DNA from: JAUMXJ01 sp041781135
GTDB lineage: Bacteria; Bacillota; Clostridia; Peptostreptococcales; Acidaminobacteraceae
Assembly (NCBI GenBank): GCA_041781135.1
Contig: JBHAZV010000020.1
Coordinates: forward strand, 81,562 to 145,561
DNA length: 64,000 nt
Direction of reading: 5' to 3'
The notes below the pieces were generated by a model. It worked only from the letters and a program-made list of their open reading frames with translations, searched no databases and was not told the DNA's origin. Positions 34,256 through 44,400 of the stretch are shown piece after piece. The position numbers were made by a program, and so were the translations under genes. Every line of letters starts with the position of its first letter. The stretch's first letter is position 1.

Positions 34256-36946
34256 ATGAGCTTGACGGAGGAACTCAATAGTTTGCGGCTTGAACTTGCC
34301 GATTGTTTGCTTGGAGCAGATGTCAGTGATAATTTGCTCGATCTTACGCTTGAATTCATTGGTTCCAAGTTTTCCTGCAGCAGAGTCTATATATTCGAAA
34401 TCCATAGAAATGGCACATTTGACAACACGTATGAGTGGTGCGCGGAGGGTATTGCGCCTCAAATCGAATTTTTGAAGGGCGAATCCGTCGAATTGATCCG
34501 AGGCTGGATCGACGTGTTTGAACAGGGAAGACCTGTTGTCATAGAGGATCTTGAAGCAATCGTAGAAGAGATGCCGACAGTGTACCTCACGCTGAAGCCT
34601 CAGGATATTCAGTCGCTTGTAGCTGTCGCGCTCAAATCGCGCGGCGAAATTTTTGGTTTTATCGGTCTCGATAATCCTCATAGCTCCAAGTTCTGCGATA
34701 TAGCTAATTTCCTCGAAGCAATTGCTCCCAATATATTGCTTGCGATCAATGGGGTAAACAGGATAAGCGCCCTAAAGAAAGTAAGCAGTTATGACGAGCT
34801 GACCGGCGTATACAGCAGTCAGTTTTTAAGTTCCAACCTAAAAGATTTTAAGACTGCCGAGACTGTGGGCGTGGTTTATTGCGATATCATAGATGTTAAG
34901 AGTATCAATGCTTTGCAGGGCAGAGCCGCCGGAGATGAGGCGATAAAATCATGCTGCAAGCTAATCAAAGAATTTTTTCCTAAGGATGATATCTACCGAC
35001 TGAATGGCGATAAATTTGTAGTAATAGTCTACAATCGCGGAGTCGAGTATTTTAGGCAGTGCCTTGCTGAATTTAAGCTCGCCGCGCAGGATCATCCCCA
35101 GCATATAGCGGTGGGCAGTTCGTGGACTTCCGCTAAGCCTATAGATATTTTTGAGCAGTTCTATGAGGCGGAAGCTCAGATGTTTGTCGAAAAGGAAGAT
35201 TATTATGCTGTGACTACTGCGGTTCGCCGCTCGGGAGATTCCGAAAAATTTGCAGTTGTTTCAAGAGGTGATTTTGAGGAGTACATCGAAAATAATTTTT
35301 TTAATCCCAAGCTCCTTGTAAATTCGATGGCTTCTGCGGAAGGCTCAATATATGTTTATTTTGGTGATTTGCAGACAAATATGTATTATATTTCCGATAA
35401 TATGCGGGATACCTTCGGTTTTGACAGCAATCTTGTTTATAATATGGCGGAAAAATGGGAGAGCAGAATTATAAATCCAAGTGAGCGACAGGCATACAAG
35501 GACGATATCTCCGATTTGTTCGCCAAAAAGCGAAGGATTCACGATCTGCGGTACAGGGTTAAGGATGTGCATGACAATTACACATGGATACATTGCAGGG
35601 GGGAGGTTTTGTGGAGTCCTGACAAAACTGTGCCGCTTTTTTTCTCTGGCTGCATAGTCAGACAGGAATACGAATTTACTGTTGACCCTGTTACTAATTT
35701 TTTGCGCGAAACCGCTGCAATCAGAAGGCTTTCGGCTTTGAATGAATCGTCAAAGTGCACAATAATCGGGTTCAGCCTTAATAATTTTTCTGAAATCAAT
35801 GAACTTCATGGTAAGGCGAAGGGTGACGAGCTGCTTCGCGATATATCTCAGAGGCTGATCAACGATTTTGAAGACAAGGTGTCCTTTTACAGATTGGATG
35901 GTCTGAGGTTTGCAGCAATTATGAACGAGGACTGCAGCGAAGATCCCGAACAGATAATTACAGAAATAAGATACCTCGTAAATCTGAGGTACAGGCATCA
36001 TGGCGTTGCCGTGCAGACACCGTGTTCTATGACGGTGCTCAGCGTTCAGCATGACGAAATGACGCCGCAGGAGATGATTTCAAATATAATCGTCCTGCTG
36101 AATATTGCAAAATCTTCGCGTGACAACAGTTATGTGGCGCATTCCAACAAGAGTATCAAAGAACAGCACACGATGGCGGAGATGATTTTTGAACTTACGA
36201 AAAATGTACAGAATAACTTTGAAAACTTCAGAATAGTTGTGCAGCCGACCTTTTCGGCGAAGACTCACGGTATAGTTTCCGGAGAGGTGCTTCTCAGATG
36301 GACATTCAAGGGCAAGAACATCCCTCCGAATGTCTTTGTGCCTTTGCTTGAAAAACACAGGCTCATATATGCTGTCGGCGAGTGGTTGTTTGAACAGGTT
36401 GTAAAGACTACGGTCCGTATACACAGTATAAATCCTGAACTGGATATGGCGTTTAACGTCAGCTATTTGCAGGTGCTCGATGCAAATTTCTTTACGCATA
36501 TGCAGAAGGTGCTTTCTAATTACAAGCTCGATGCGCAGAGGCTGGTGCTCGAACTAACCGAGACAAATTTTGACGAGTCGCCTCAAAAGCTCAGCGAGTT
36601 TTTTAATTCCTGCATAGACCTCGGAATCAAGGTTGCTCTCGACGATTTTGGCAATGGATATTCTTCGCTCGGAATGCTGCTGAAATATCCTACAAATATT
36701 GTAAAACTTGACAAAAGCCTGCTCAGCGAGATGTCGACATCGGAGGACAAGCAGAAGTTTATAAACAGTATAGTCTACGCCTGCCATGCTTTTGGCAAAA
36801 TTGTGTGTGCAGAGGGGATAGAGACACAAACAGAACTTCAGCTCATGACAGACGCAGACTGCGACTATATTCAGGGTTATTATTTTTCGAAACCGCTCGA
36901 AATATCTGAATATTTTAATCTGATTGCCGAGAGTTTCAGAAAATAG
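34256..36946 (+). CDS. GAF-GGDEF-PAS-GGDEF-EAL protein, likely cyclic-di-GMP phosphodiesterase
   Basis: The product has 896 residues from the ATG at 34256, chosen for the GTGGAGG site before it; upstream in-frame ATGs lack one. Domains in order: GAF (about 15-170), degenerate GGDEF (about 175-330, with NGDKF in place of GGDEF), PAS (about 355-470), a second degenerate GGDEF (about 480-630, DGLRF), and EAL (about 650-890). The EAL domain reads EVLLRW at its signature and keeps AFNVS, ELTE, DDFGNGYS, KLDKSL, AEGIE and QGYY, so metal and catalytic residues seem intact. There are no membrane segments. Expected activity is c-di-GMP hydrolysis, with the GGDEF and GAF/PAS domains as sensors. Parts of a paralogue remain at 47900-48035. 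Confidence 0.9.
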   Translation: MSLTEELNSLRLELADCLLGADVSDNLLDLTLEFIGSKFSCSRVYIFEIHRNGTFDNTYEWCAEGIAPQIEFLKGESVELIRGWIDVFEQGRPVVIEDLEAIVEEMPTVYLTLKPQDIQSLVAVALKSRGEIFGFIGLDNPHSSKFCDIANFLEAIAPNILLAINGVNRISALKKVSSYDELTGVYSSQFLSSNLKDFKTAETVGVVYCDIIDVKSINALQGRAAGDEAIKSCCKLIKEFFPKDDIYRLNGDKFVVIVYNRGVEYFRQCLAEFKLAAQDHPQHIAVGSSWTSAKPIDIFEQFYEAEAQMFVEKEDYYAVTTAVRRSGDSEKFAVVSRGDFEEYIENNFFNPKLLVNSMASAEGSIYVYFGDLQTNMYYISDNMRDTFGFDSNLVYNMAEKWESRIINPSERQAYKDDISDLFAKKRRIHDLRYRVKDVHDNYTWIHCRGEVLWSPDKTVPLFFSGCIVRQEYEFTVDPVTNFLRETAAIRRLSALNESSKCTIIGFSLNNFSEINELHGKAKGDELLRDISQRLINDFEDKVSFYRLDGLRFAAIMNEDCSEDPEQIITEIRYLVNLRYRHHGVAVQTPCSMTVLSVQHDEMTPQEMISNIIVLLNIAKSSRDNSYVAHSNKSIKEQHTMAEMIFELTKNVQNNFENFRIVVQPTFSAKTHGIVSGEVLLRWTFKGKNIPPNVFVPLLEKHRLIYAVGEWLFEQVVKTTVRIHSINPELDMAFNVSYLQVLDANFFTHMQKVLSNYKLDAQRLVLELTETNFDESPQKLSEFFNSCIDLGIKVALDDFGNGYSSLGMLLKYPTNIVKLDKSLLSEMSTSEDKQKFINSIVYACHAFGKIVCAEGIETQTELQLMTDADCDYIQGYYFSKPLEISEYFNLIAESFRK

Positions 36947-36947
36947 T

Positions 36948-37766
36948 TTAGTATATCAGCGAGCTTGCGTAATACAGCAGGCTCAGTCCGAATACATCCG
37001 CAATTGAATGCCCTAAAAAGAACGGGAACAGATTTTTGCGTCCTGTTTTTTCGTATAGAAAATAGAAGAGAGTTCCGAGCACGAACATAATTGAAAAAGC
37101 GGCGTAAATACCCTGGTATGTGTGGAAAGAAAAGCGAATTGCCAAGGAAAATGCAAGTGATATCCATCTGTACTTTGGGTTTACGAACATACACATTCCA
37201 AGAAAGAATATTTCTTCAAAAAAACCGTTCAGCAGTGCAAAAAGTATAAGCGAAAGATCGATTCTCAATAAAGGCGAAGCCGCTTCTGCATAATTCCCGT
37301 AGTCCGAACCGCCGGTATATGCGTAGTAGTCGCTTGCATACGCGGCTGCGGCGCTGTCTGTATATGTAAATTGAGAGTATATAACGTAGAGAATGTCGGA
37401 GAGCGCGGCTATCGCAATGAATACCGCTACGCCAAGCGCAATGCTTTTAGGTGTTATGCGTATTTTCCACATTGAAAAATCGAATTTGCGTAATCTGAGA
37501 TAAATAAATGCAAGTGCAATCAGCATCAGCTCGGTTAATATCGCGTTATAATTTTGCGCGGTGGTAAATGCAGTCACATCGCTCACTGCCGATTCGTACC
37601 CTGCTCCATACTCTGCTCCGTAGCCGGCGGCGCTCACATTTAGCGATGCGATGAACATAATGGTAGACTGGTAAATCGCCTGACTGAACATAATTGCCGC
37701 AAGGATCGGCAGATCAAACCATTTCAGCTCCTTTAGGCTCATTTCACCTAAAATGATTTTTTTCAT
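36948..37766 (-). CDS. CPBP-family intramembrane protein (Abi-like)
   Basis: The protein has 272 residues and about eight hydrophobic segments. The CPBP/Rce1-like motifs are present: FFEEIFFLG near residue 185 (the two catalytic-type glutamates), FSFHTYQG near 213 (His) and GHSIADVFG near 254. The usual arginine of EExxxR is replaced, the motif here being EEIFFLG, so protease activity is doubtful. Such proteins are linked to prenyl-protein cleavage, bacteriocin immunity or unknown roles. It lies convergent to and 1 nt from the EAL gene. AGGAGG precedes the ATG. Confidence 0.82.
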   Translation of the reverse strand: MKKIILGEMSLKELKWFDLPILAAIMFSQAIYQSTIMFIASLNVSAAGYGAEYGAGYESAVSDVTAFTTAQNYNAILTELMLIALAFIYLRLRKFDFSMWKIRITPKSIALGVAVFIAIAALSDILYVIYSQFTYTDSAAAAYASDYYAYTGGSDYGNYAEAASPLLRIDLSLILFALLNGFFEEIFFLGMCMFVNPKYRWISLAFSLAIRFSFHTYQGIYAAFSIMFVLGTLFYFLYEKTGRKNLFPFFLGHSIADVFGLSLLYYASSLIY

Positions 37767-37863
37767 AAATCCTCCTGTTTTGCGAAGTCAAGTATATAGT
37801 ATTTTTAGGAAGAAACAAGCTGTTTTGCACTTTTCTAATTGTTATTTAATTATTCTGACCGGA

Positions 37864-38057
37864 TTATTTGAACTGGCTGTAGTACATTTCGGCATATATC
37901 CCGTTTTTGGCTAAAAGTTCGGCGTGAGTGCCGCTCTCTGCGATTTCGCCGCGCTCAAAGACGAATATGATGTCGGCATTTTTTATGGTTGACAGCCTGT
38001 GCGCTATGACAAATGCGGTTTTTCCGCTCATTAGCCTGCGCACGGCTTCCTGTATTT
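37864..38057 (-). pseudogene. Truncated 3' end of an ABC exporter gene (paralogue of 48036-49820)
   Basis: These 194 bp match the last 194 bp of the intact ABC exporter gene (48036-48229) with about 13 mismatches. Read on the minus strand the frame is intact: it gives the end of the ATPase domain from KIQEAVRRLM through AHRLSTIKNAD to YYSQFK and a stop, with only two amino-acid changes (Val to Ala, Ser to Ala). Similarity stops abruptly at 38058. It cannot encode a working protein. The excess of silent changes means both copies were under selection before this one was cut. Confidence 0.9.
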
Positions 38058-38358
38058 TTCTTTCCCCTCCGTGTCACAAATGTTTGACGACTTTAGAAAT
38101 TGCGTAAAACTCATAGAAAATACGGTTTGCGGCATTGCGCTCGCTAATGGCATAATACAGAAAAAATTATGCAGGGAAAATTATGCCTTAACAGTGGAAA
38201 GAGGGATTGTCGGGTTTATTGGTCTAAAATTTAATCAACATCAAAGAATTAGACCTAATATTTAATTATTATTCGAAGTTGTTATTTTTTTTTTTTGATT
38301 GATTGTGAGACTTTTGAAGGACTTTGTAGTATGATTATACATAAAATAAGGAGATATC
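38058..38358. other. Intergenic stretch upstream of the giant SLH gene, with T12 tract and candidate promoter
   Basis: No gene is supported here; a 64-codon frame at 38071-38265 has no ribosome site or family likeness. A run of 12 T residues lies at 38285-38296. Just after it, TTGTGA-N18-TAGTAT, or TTGAAG-N16-TATACA, could be the promoter for the leader ORF and the SLH gene. The T tract could act as an upstream element or as a slippage-prone switch. Confidence 0.45.
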
Positions 38359-38430
38359 ATGCGGTATTTCCTCATAGATTGCTTATCGCCTTATGGACAA
38401 AGGTCACAAGGCGGAGGGAGAGTTTTATGA
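38359..38430 (+). CDS. 23-residue leader peptide translationally coupled to the SLH gene
   Basis: An ATG at 38359 preceded by AAGGAGAT at ideal spacing opens a 23-codon frame, different from that of the giant gene, whose TGA stop (38428-38430) overlaps the SLH gene's ATG in an ATGA arrangement. The peptide starts MRYFLIDCLSPYGQ and ends GGGRVL. The candidate promoter would place the mRNA 5' end just upstream, making this the first thing translated. It could couple or gate translation of the very long downstream gene. It may also be chance, since the SLH gene has its own GGAGGGAG site. Confidence 0.5.
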   Translation: MRYFLIDCLSPYGQRSQGGGRVL

Positions 38431-41400
38431 AAACAGGAAAAAGACTTCTCAGTATTTTACTATGCGTCACAATGGTTCTAAATACCTTGCCGGGCGCGGT
38501 ATTTGCTTCGCTGCTGGAGAATACATCAGATAAAAATACACAAATTCTTCAGGAGCTTACAGAGTTTTGGGGCGACGAAAAGACCGCTCAGGAGGCGATG
38601 GAACTGCTCCACAGATATAGTCTTATAGATGAGGATGGAAATATCCTCACTGACTGGAGCGGCAGTATCTCGATTTTAGAGGAAGAAGGCAGCAGGGAAA
38701 GTAATCTTTCCGAGCTGCTAACCATGATTGAAGATGAAAACGCCGACAGAAATATGCGCATAGATGTGGACGGAACTGTCATCACTTTGGGCGATTTCGA
38801 AAAGATGATGGAGATAGAGTCCGAAATCCGCCGAATACAGGAAACATATTTCGCGGAAAACGGCACGGCCGAATTGACACAGGAGCAGACGGACAGCCTC
38901 CTCAGCCTGTATCAGCAGATATCTGCAAACGGCATAACCCTCTACAACACTCGAGGGGGAGATTCGCTGGTGTTCCCGTCTGGTGTGAATCAAACCGTGC
39001 AGATGAGTATAAGTGGAAGCGATACTGCGAGCATAACCAGTACATACACCCTCACGGTAAGGCTTAACAAGCCGCAGAGCGTTCCGGTCACATATTCGTA
39101 CCGCGCGCTTTCGGGAAGCATATCCGCAAGCGGCAGCGGTACGCGCACTATTGGAGCCGGCAGCACCGAAGACAGTTTTACTGTAAGCGTCGGCGATTCT
39201 CAAGGCAGGATGCAGGGAAGCGGCGTGTTCGTGGTGCAGGTTTACGATGTAAAAAATGCACTATTCGAGAATGGGCGCGACACCGCTTCGAAGACAGTGC
39301 GCGTGAGCAAGAGCGATGTATTTAAGTATGCCGATAAAGAAACTTTTGTAGTTGGTAAGTCTCCAGAATCATACTATTATTCAACTGAGTTTGAGGTAGT
39401 TTATGCTGAGCCTCGGAATAAAAGTTTTTCTGATCTTGAAAGCAGTAGGTATGAGGTAGAAGTTCATGCCGATAATATTAAGTATACATATAGCTATCCC
39501 AGTGATTCTAACCCTGATGGTTATCTAAATGCTGGAAATTTTTATTTACTTACCGGCATAAACACTAGTAATTGGCATGATATTATTGCATCTTCACCAA
39601 TGGTAAGAACAATAAACCAAAAAACCAAATTATTTGAGGAGACATTAAATCTTGAGAAAAGAACAGTTGAAACAACTTTAGAGAATGGAGAAAATCTTTC
39701 TGTTAAAGATATTTCTGTCTTTGCGTTTTACTGCACATTTGCTACCGACGATGGAGAGGTAAGAATACTTCCTCGTATTACTGGTTCCGGTTATGTGACT
39801 GTAAGGGAAACTACTACCTCTACGACCGCGTTGGTCAGTGCTCCGGCAGGAGTCTTCGGATCGGGGGAGATTGTACCTATAACAGTAAGATTCGGATTTC
39901 CGATGAAGATAAGCAGTTCGATGAAACTGACTGTAAACGGGCAGCAAATGTCAGCGGTGGAGGAAGGTTCCACCTCGGAGTCTGCTACATTCCTCTACAC
40001 CGTACCTGCTGCAGACAGCAGGGAACTTAAAATTAGCAGCAGCAGTTTGAGCGGAACCGGTGCAAACGAGAGGGATATTTCAGTTACAGGAGTTGGTGAA
40101 AATACTACGATAAACGGCGTGAGCATCGAGCAGGTTGCGCTGATCGATGCCGTAGACAGCAATCCCGACGCTGTTGCGGGCAGTCTGACCTACTCTCCGG
40201 CTGCGGGGGATCAGCCCGAAAAGACCACCGCAAAAGTCAGCGTTACGCTTGAACTGCCTACTGAATCCGCTCTTCGCAACCTGATAGTGCCCGCCTATAT
40301 GGAGGGCGGCAATTTTTACAGCAAGGCTCTTGCCGCTTCAATTGACGGCGGACAGACTCTCGTGCCGCTGAAATTTGATAATGCCGACAGTCCTGCGAAA
40401 CTTACCGCCGAAGTGGAGATAGATGCTGCAACCATTATGAATCAGCAGAATTTCGTCATGGAGTTTTACACTACGGATCCTGATACTCATGAATCTACAG
40501 GACTGCTGTTCGGCAGGTACGCCGCGTTTTCTGTGAATAAGCCTGTACCTCTGCTAAGTGAATATCTGTCCGTCACAGTGCCGGATGGTTGGCCGAAAGG
40601 CTCGATTTATGTAGATAATCCGCCGGAAGACTCCGCGCTGACGCTTATCCGCAATGTGAACGCTCCTTCGAATGCCACATGGACTCAGACCCGCTGGGTG
40701 TCCAGTGATGAAACCGTTGCGACTATTGACGAGTATGGAAGGGTTTGTCCGCTTTCAGCGGGAAAAACGACATTTTATCTTGAGGCGGTAAACGGCGGTC
40801 TCGATGTGTATGGAGAGCAGAGGTCGCAGGATGTCGTTGTTTTGCACATTGCCGAGGGCGCAGCTCCGTATCTGAGGATCCCTCAAAACACTATGCGAAT
40901 ACGCTCAGGAGATGCGCTCATGCTCCGCTGGGCGTCCAATCTGGTACAGAAGAACGCCTTTTATGGAAATAATGCACCTACCACATTCGATATAAAAGTA
41001 TATAGAGGCGGCGACACTCCTGTTATTCAAAAGAGCGTTGTCTATGACCCAAATGCTTCTAATACAGACAGCAAACTCTGGGTGAACGGATCGCCGAATC
41101 TCTCATTTGCTCTTGAGGGACTTACCGAAGTATCGCAGGGCGGGCAGCCGAGCTATACGATAGTGGTCTCCGCTGAGGCGCATGAAGATGTTTTGGAGAG
41201 AAAGCCTGATGGATACAGCGCGGAGGCTCAGATATTTGTGACTTCGAAGCCTGTGTCAGTTAAGCTGACAAGACCTGAAACCATGTTTGTAGTGAATGCC
41301 GGCACTTTGAATGTGCCGTATACTCTGACGAATTTCGACGCCGGCAATAGTGCATCTTTTGAACTCGTAGTCACAGACAACTCGACAGGAAATGAGGTTT

Positions 41401-44400
41401 ATAGAGCTGACAGACCTGCTAATAAATCGGGAGGCTCGTTCACTCTCGACCTTTCTCAGGCAAGGATTGCCGACGGCTTCAGGACTATTTATGATGTGTC
41501 CGTCAAGGCGAAGAATACCGCCGAAAAAGACTGGAGCCGCGACAGTTTCACGCTGTATATCTACGATAAAGACAGTCTGGACATACTTGTTCAGCCTGTA
41601 AATGGTCGCGTGACTATAAGTCAGGACGGAAACACCGTGACCATGTCCAACGAAGATTGGATAAAGACGCTTGATCAGAATGAGATAATAGCCCTGAGCA
41701 GGGATATCAATCTGCAGACTGCGATATCTATAAACTACGGCGATCACGCCTGGGGCGAAGCGAGCGACCGCATGCGCTGGGTGAGTAAAAACAGCGGCAT
41801 CGCCGCAGTCAACTACCCGCAGGGCGCGTACTACGAGAATATCGAGTCTCTTCCATATTCATCCTATGCACCTGCGACAGAGTTCCTGCTTTCAGGTAAG
41901 AGCGACGGAACGACCAAGGTTGAAGTCATGCACGATCTCGCCAAAAATGCGCTCAGTTCAAGCGTAGATGTAAATGTAAAGACACTTAAAGATAAATTAT
42001 ACCTGTTCCAGTTCTACCCTTCCGGCGCGGCAACAATCACCTACAAAAATGGAAAGGGCGAGAGTAAGACGCAAGACACAGATGCAAGCGGCAGAGCGGC
42101 GGTGTATGAGGAGAGCGGCATCGCTTCGGATGTATATGTTGAAGCGGAAGTCGCAGGCGAAAAATATCTCGGTACGGTATATAAGCATAATCTGCTGAGT
42201 CAGGAAAGGGATGCGGTCAGCCTCGAACTGTACCCGCTCAACTCTCTCAATCTGCGCAAGGCGGCCACAGTGCCTGTTTATCTCAAGAAACCCGACGGCT
42301 CGAACTATACAGGAGAGGTTAAGGTCAGAACTGGCGTATACAGAAACGGAGTATACTGCGCAGATGCGAAGTACACATCAGGTTCAGGTTCTGTGAGCAC
42401 AGACGGCGATTCGGACAGCACTGTCACATTCACAGACGGAAAGGCTGTATTCCGCTACGATATGACGCAGTTCAACACAGATGGCGGTTCGAATCCTGTC
42501 TCAGCCGCAGACAATGTACGCTTTATTATAGAGCTCCGCGCGGAGGGGTACTATCCTGTTTTCTTCTCGACAAGCGGAAATATAAATGCAGACGAAGCAA
42601 TCAGGCTGTCTGAACATGTGGTAAACCTCGAAGCTGCGGCCGAATCGCAAAAGAATAAACCGTTTATCGCGCATCAGGTGTTGTATTTCGACGGCAAAGA
42701 GAGCGGCGCTGCTACAGATGTAAGGAATAAATCCGGCAGGGTCGGCCCAAGCGCCGATTTTAAGGACCTGCTCCTTTCCACTACGGTGCTTTGGTGGGGA
42801 GAAACAAATGACGGCAAAGTACGAAGCATAAACTATGTTGACGGATTGGGAACTCAGCTTAAAGAACAAACTTCGGAAGATTCGGTATATCCGTTCCTTT
42901 CAATGCCTGTGTCGAAGGCAAATGTCAAACTGAATAAAAAACAGTTTGAAAACCTCGGCATGAAGTCCAACAGTGCTCGCAGGCTGAGCGTCGAATATGT
43001 GGAAACAAGTACCGAAAGCAGCGGAGAAACTGTTAAGAAAGTTGCAAAAAAAGAGACGATGCGCTGGCAGATAATCAATCTGGATGCTGAATCCGTAGTT
43101 GGTTCAAGAAATTTGAAAGATCAGCTTAAACATCTCATGAATTTAGATAATTCAAGCGAGGGAACCACTAATATTGTGAACGATTTCCTTGGAATGGGCA
43201 TTAAGCTTGCGACAAAGGTAAATATCGACACACCTTTGCTGCGTCTAAAGCTCGCACCTACCTCGGACCCGGCTGTATTCAAAGGCCTGTTATATATGGG
43301 ACTTAATAATTTTGAGAATGACAATGTTTCCCACATGGGCGGCGACAGTTCTCGAGGTTCGGATATTGACTATTTCCCTGGCTTTGCCGATATGAAGGGA
43401 TTCAAGAATGATTTCACAAAACATGCCAAGACTTTGTTGAATCAGGTCGGCACTGCTGCCAATATTCTTAAGAAAAACATCAAACAGGGAAGCGGTACCA
43501 GCAAGACGGGAGACGGAAGCATAAGCTATGCACTTCAGGGAATAATGGAGACCGAGGTGTACTTCGACTTTGAATCCAATAATTGGAAGATGGTCCTCGT
43601 ATCCGGAGGTTTCACTGCAGGAGGCGGTTACGGTTATGAGTGGACATGGAATACCCAGGTCGGCCCTGTACCTGTATTCTTGCAGCTTGGGCTGGGCGCA
43701 GCCGGAGCAGTCGAGTTCAACGCGGCGGTCGACCACACCCGAAATGCGAACGACTATCTCACTGAGCTCAGGATATACGCATATCTTGAGGCGTTCGGCG
43801 GTCTCGGCTTCGACTATTCCGTCATAGCGCTGAAAATCGGGCTGTACGGCAGTGTTCAGCTTAAGGCTACCTTGCGCTGGCTCAATGCCGCCGGTCAGCA
43901 AAGGGCATTGTTCGGCGCGGAACTCGATTTAACCGGAGAAATAGGAATTAAAATCCAGGCGAAGTTATTGTTCATCTCTTATGAGAAGATACTTTGGTCA
44001 AAACCTATTTTTCAATACTCCGGAAAATTCCATAGTTGGGATTATATAAATACATACTGGCAAAAGGTAAAAAAAGGAAACTCGGGTGCGGGCTTTATAA
44101 CTCCGGGCGGCGGTGCTCCGGGGCTTAGAGCGAATCGCTTGGGAAAAATGTCGGGATCAGAGGTTTACTCTGCGGATCAGAGTGCAATTATACAGGACAG
44201 AGATTATTTAGAGCAGTATGAACGCAGCTATGACTCAAGCGGGCCAAGTCTTGAAAATACAGGCGGAACAATGTTGAGGCGCCTGCGCCGCAGCCTGAGA
44301 AGCGGACCGATAGTAAAAACTCTCGAAAACTCATATCCTCTTGCGTCGCCTTCGCTTACCGATGACGGAAAATACCTGTTCTATCTGCATGATTCGGAAG

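Noticed and set aside
38071..38265. 64-codon open frame between the exporter fragment and the SLH gene
   Set aside because: There is no ribosome site and no family likeness; it is probably chance in relic DNA.
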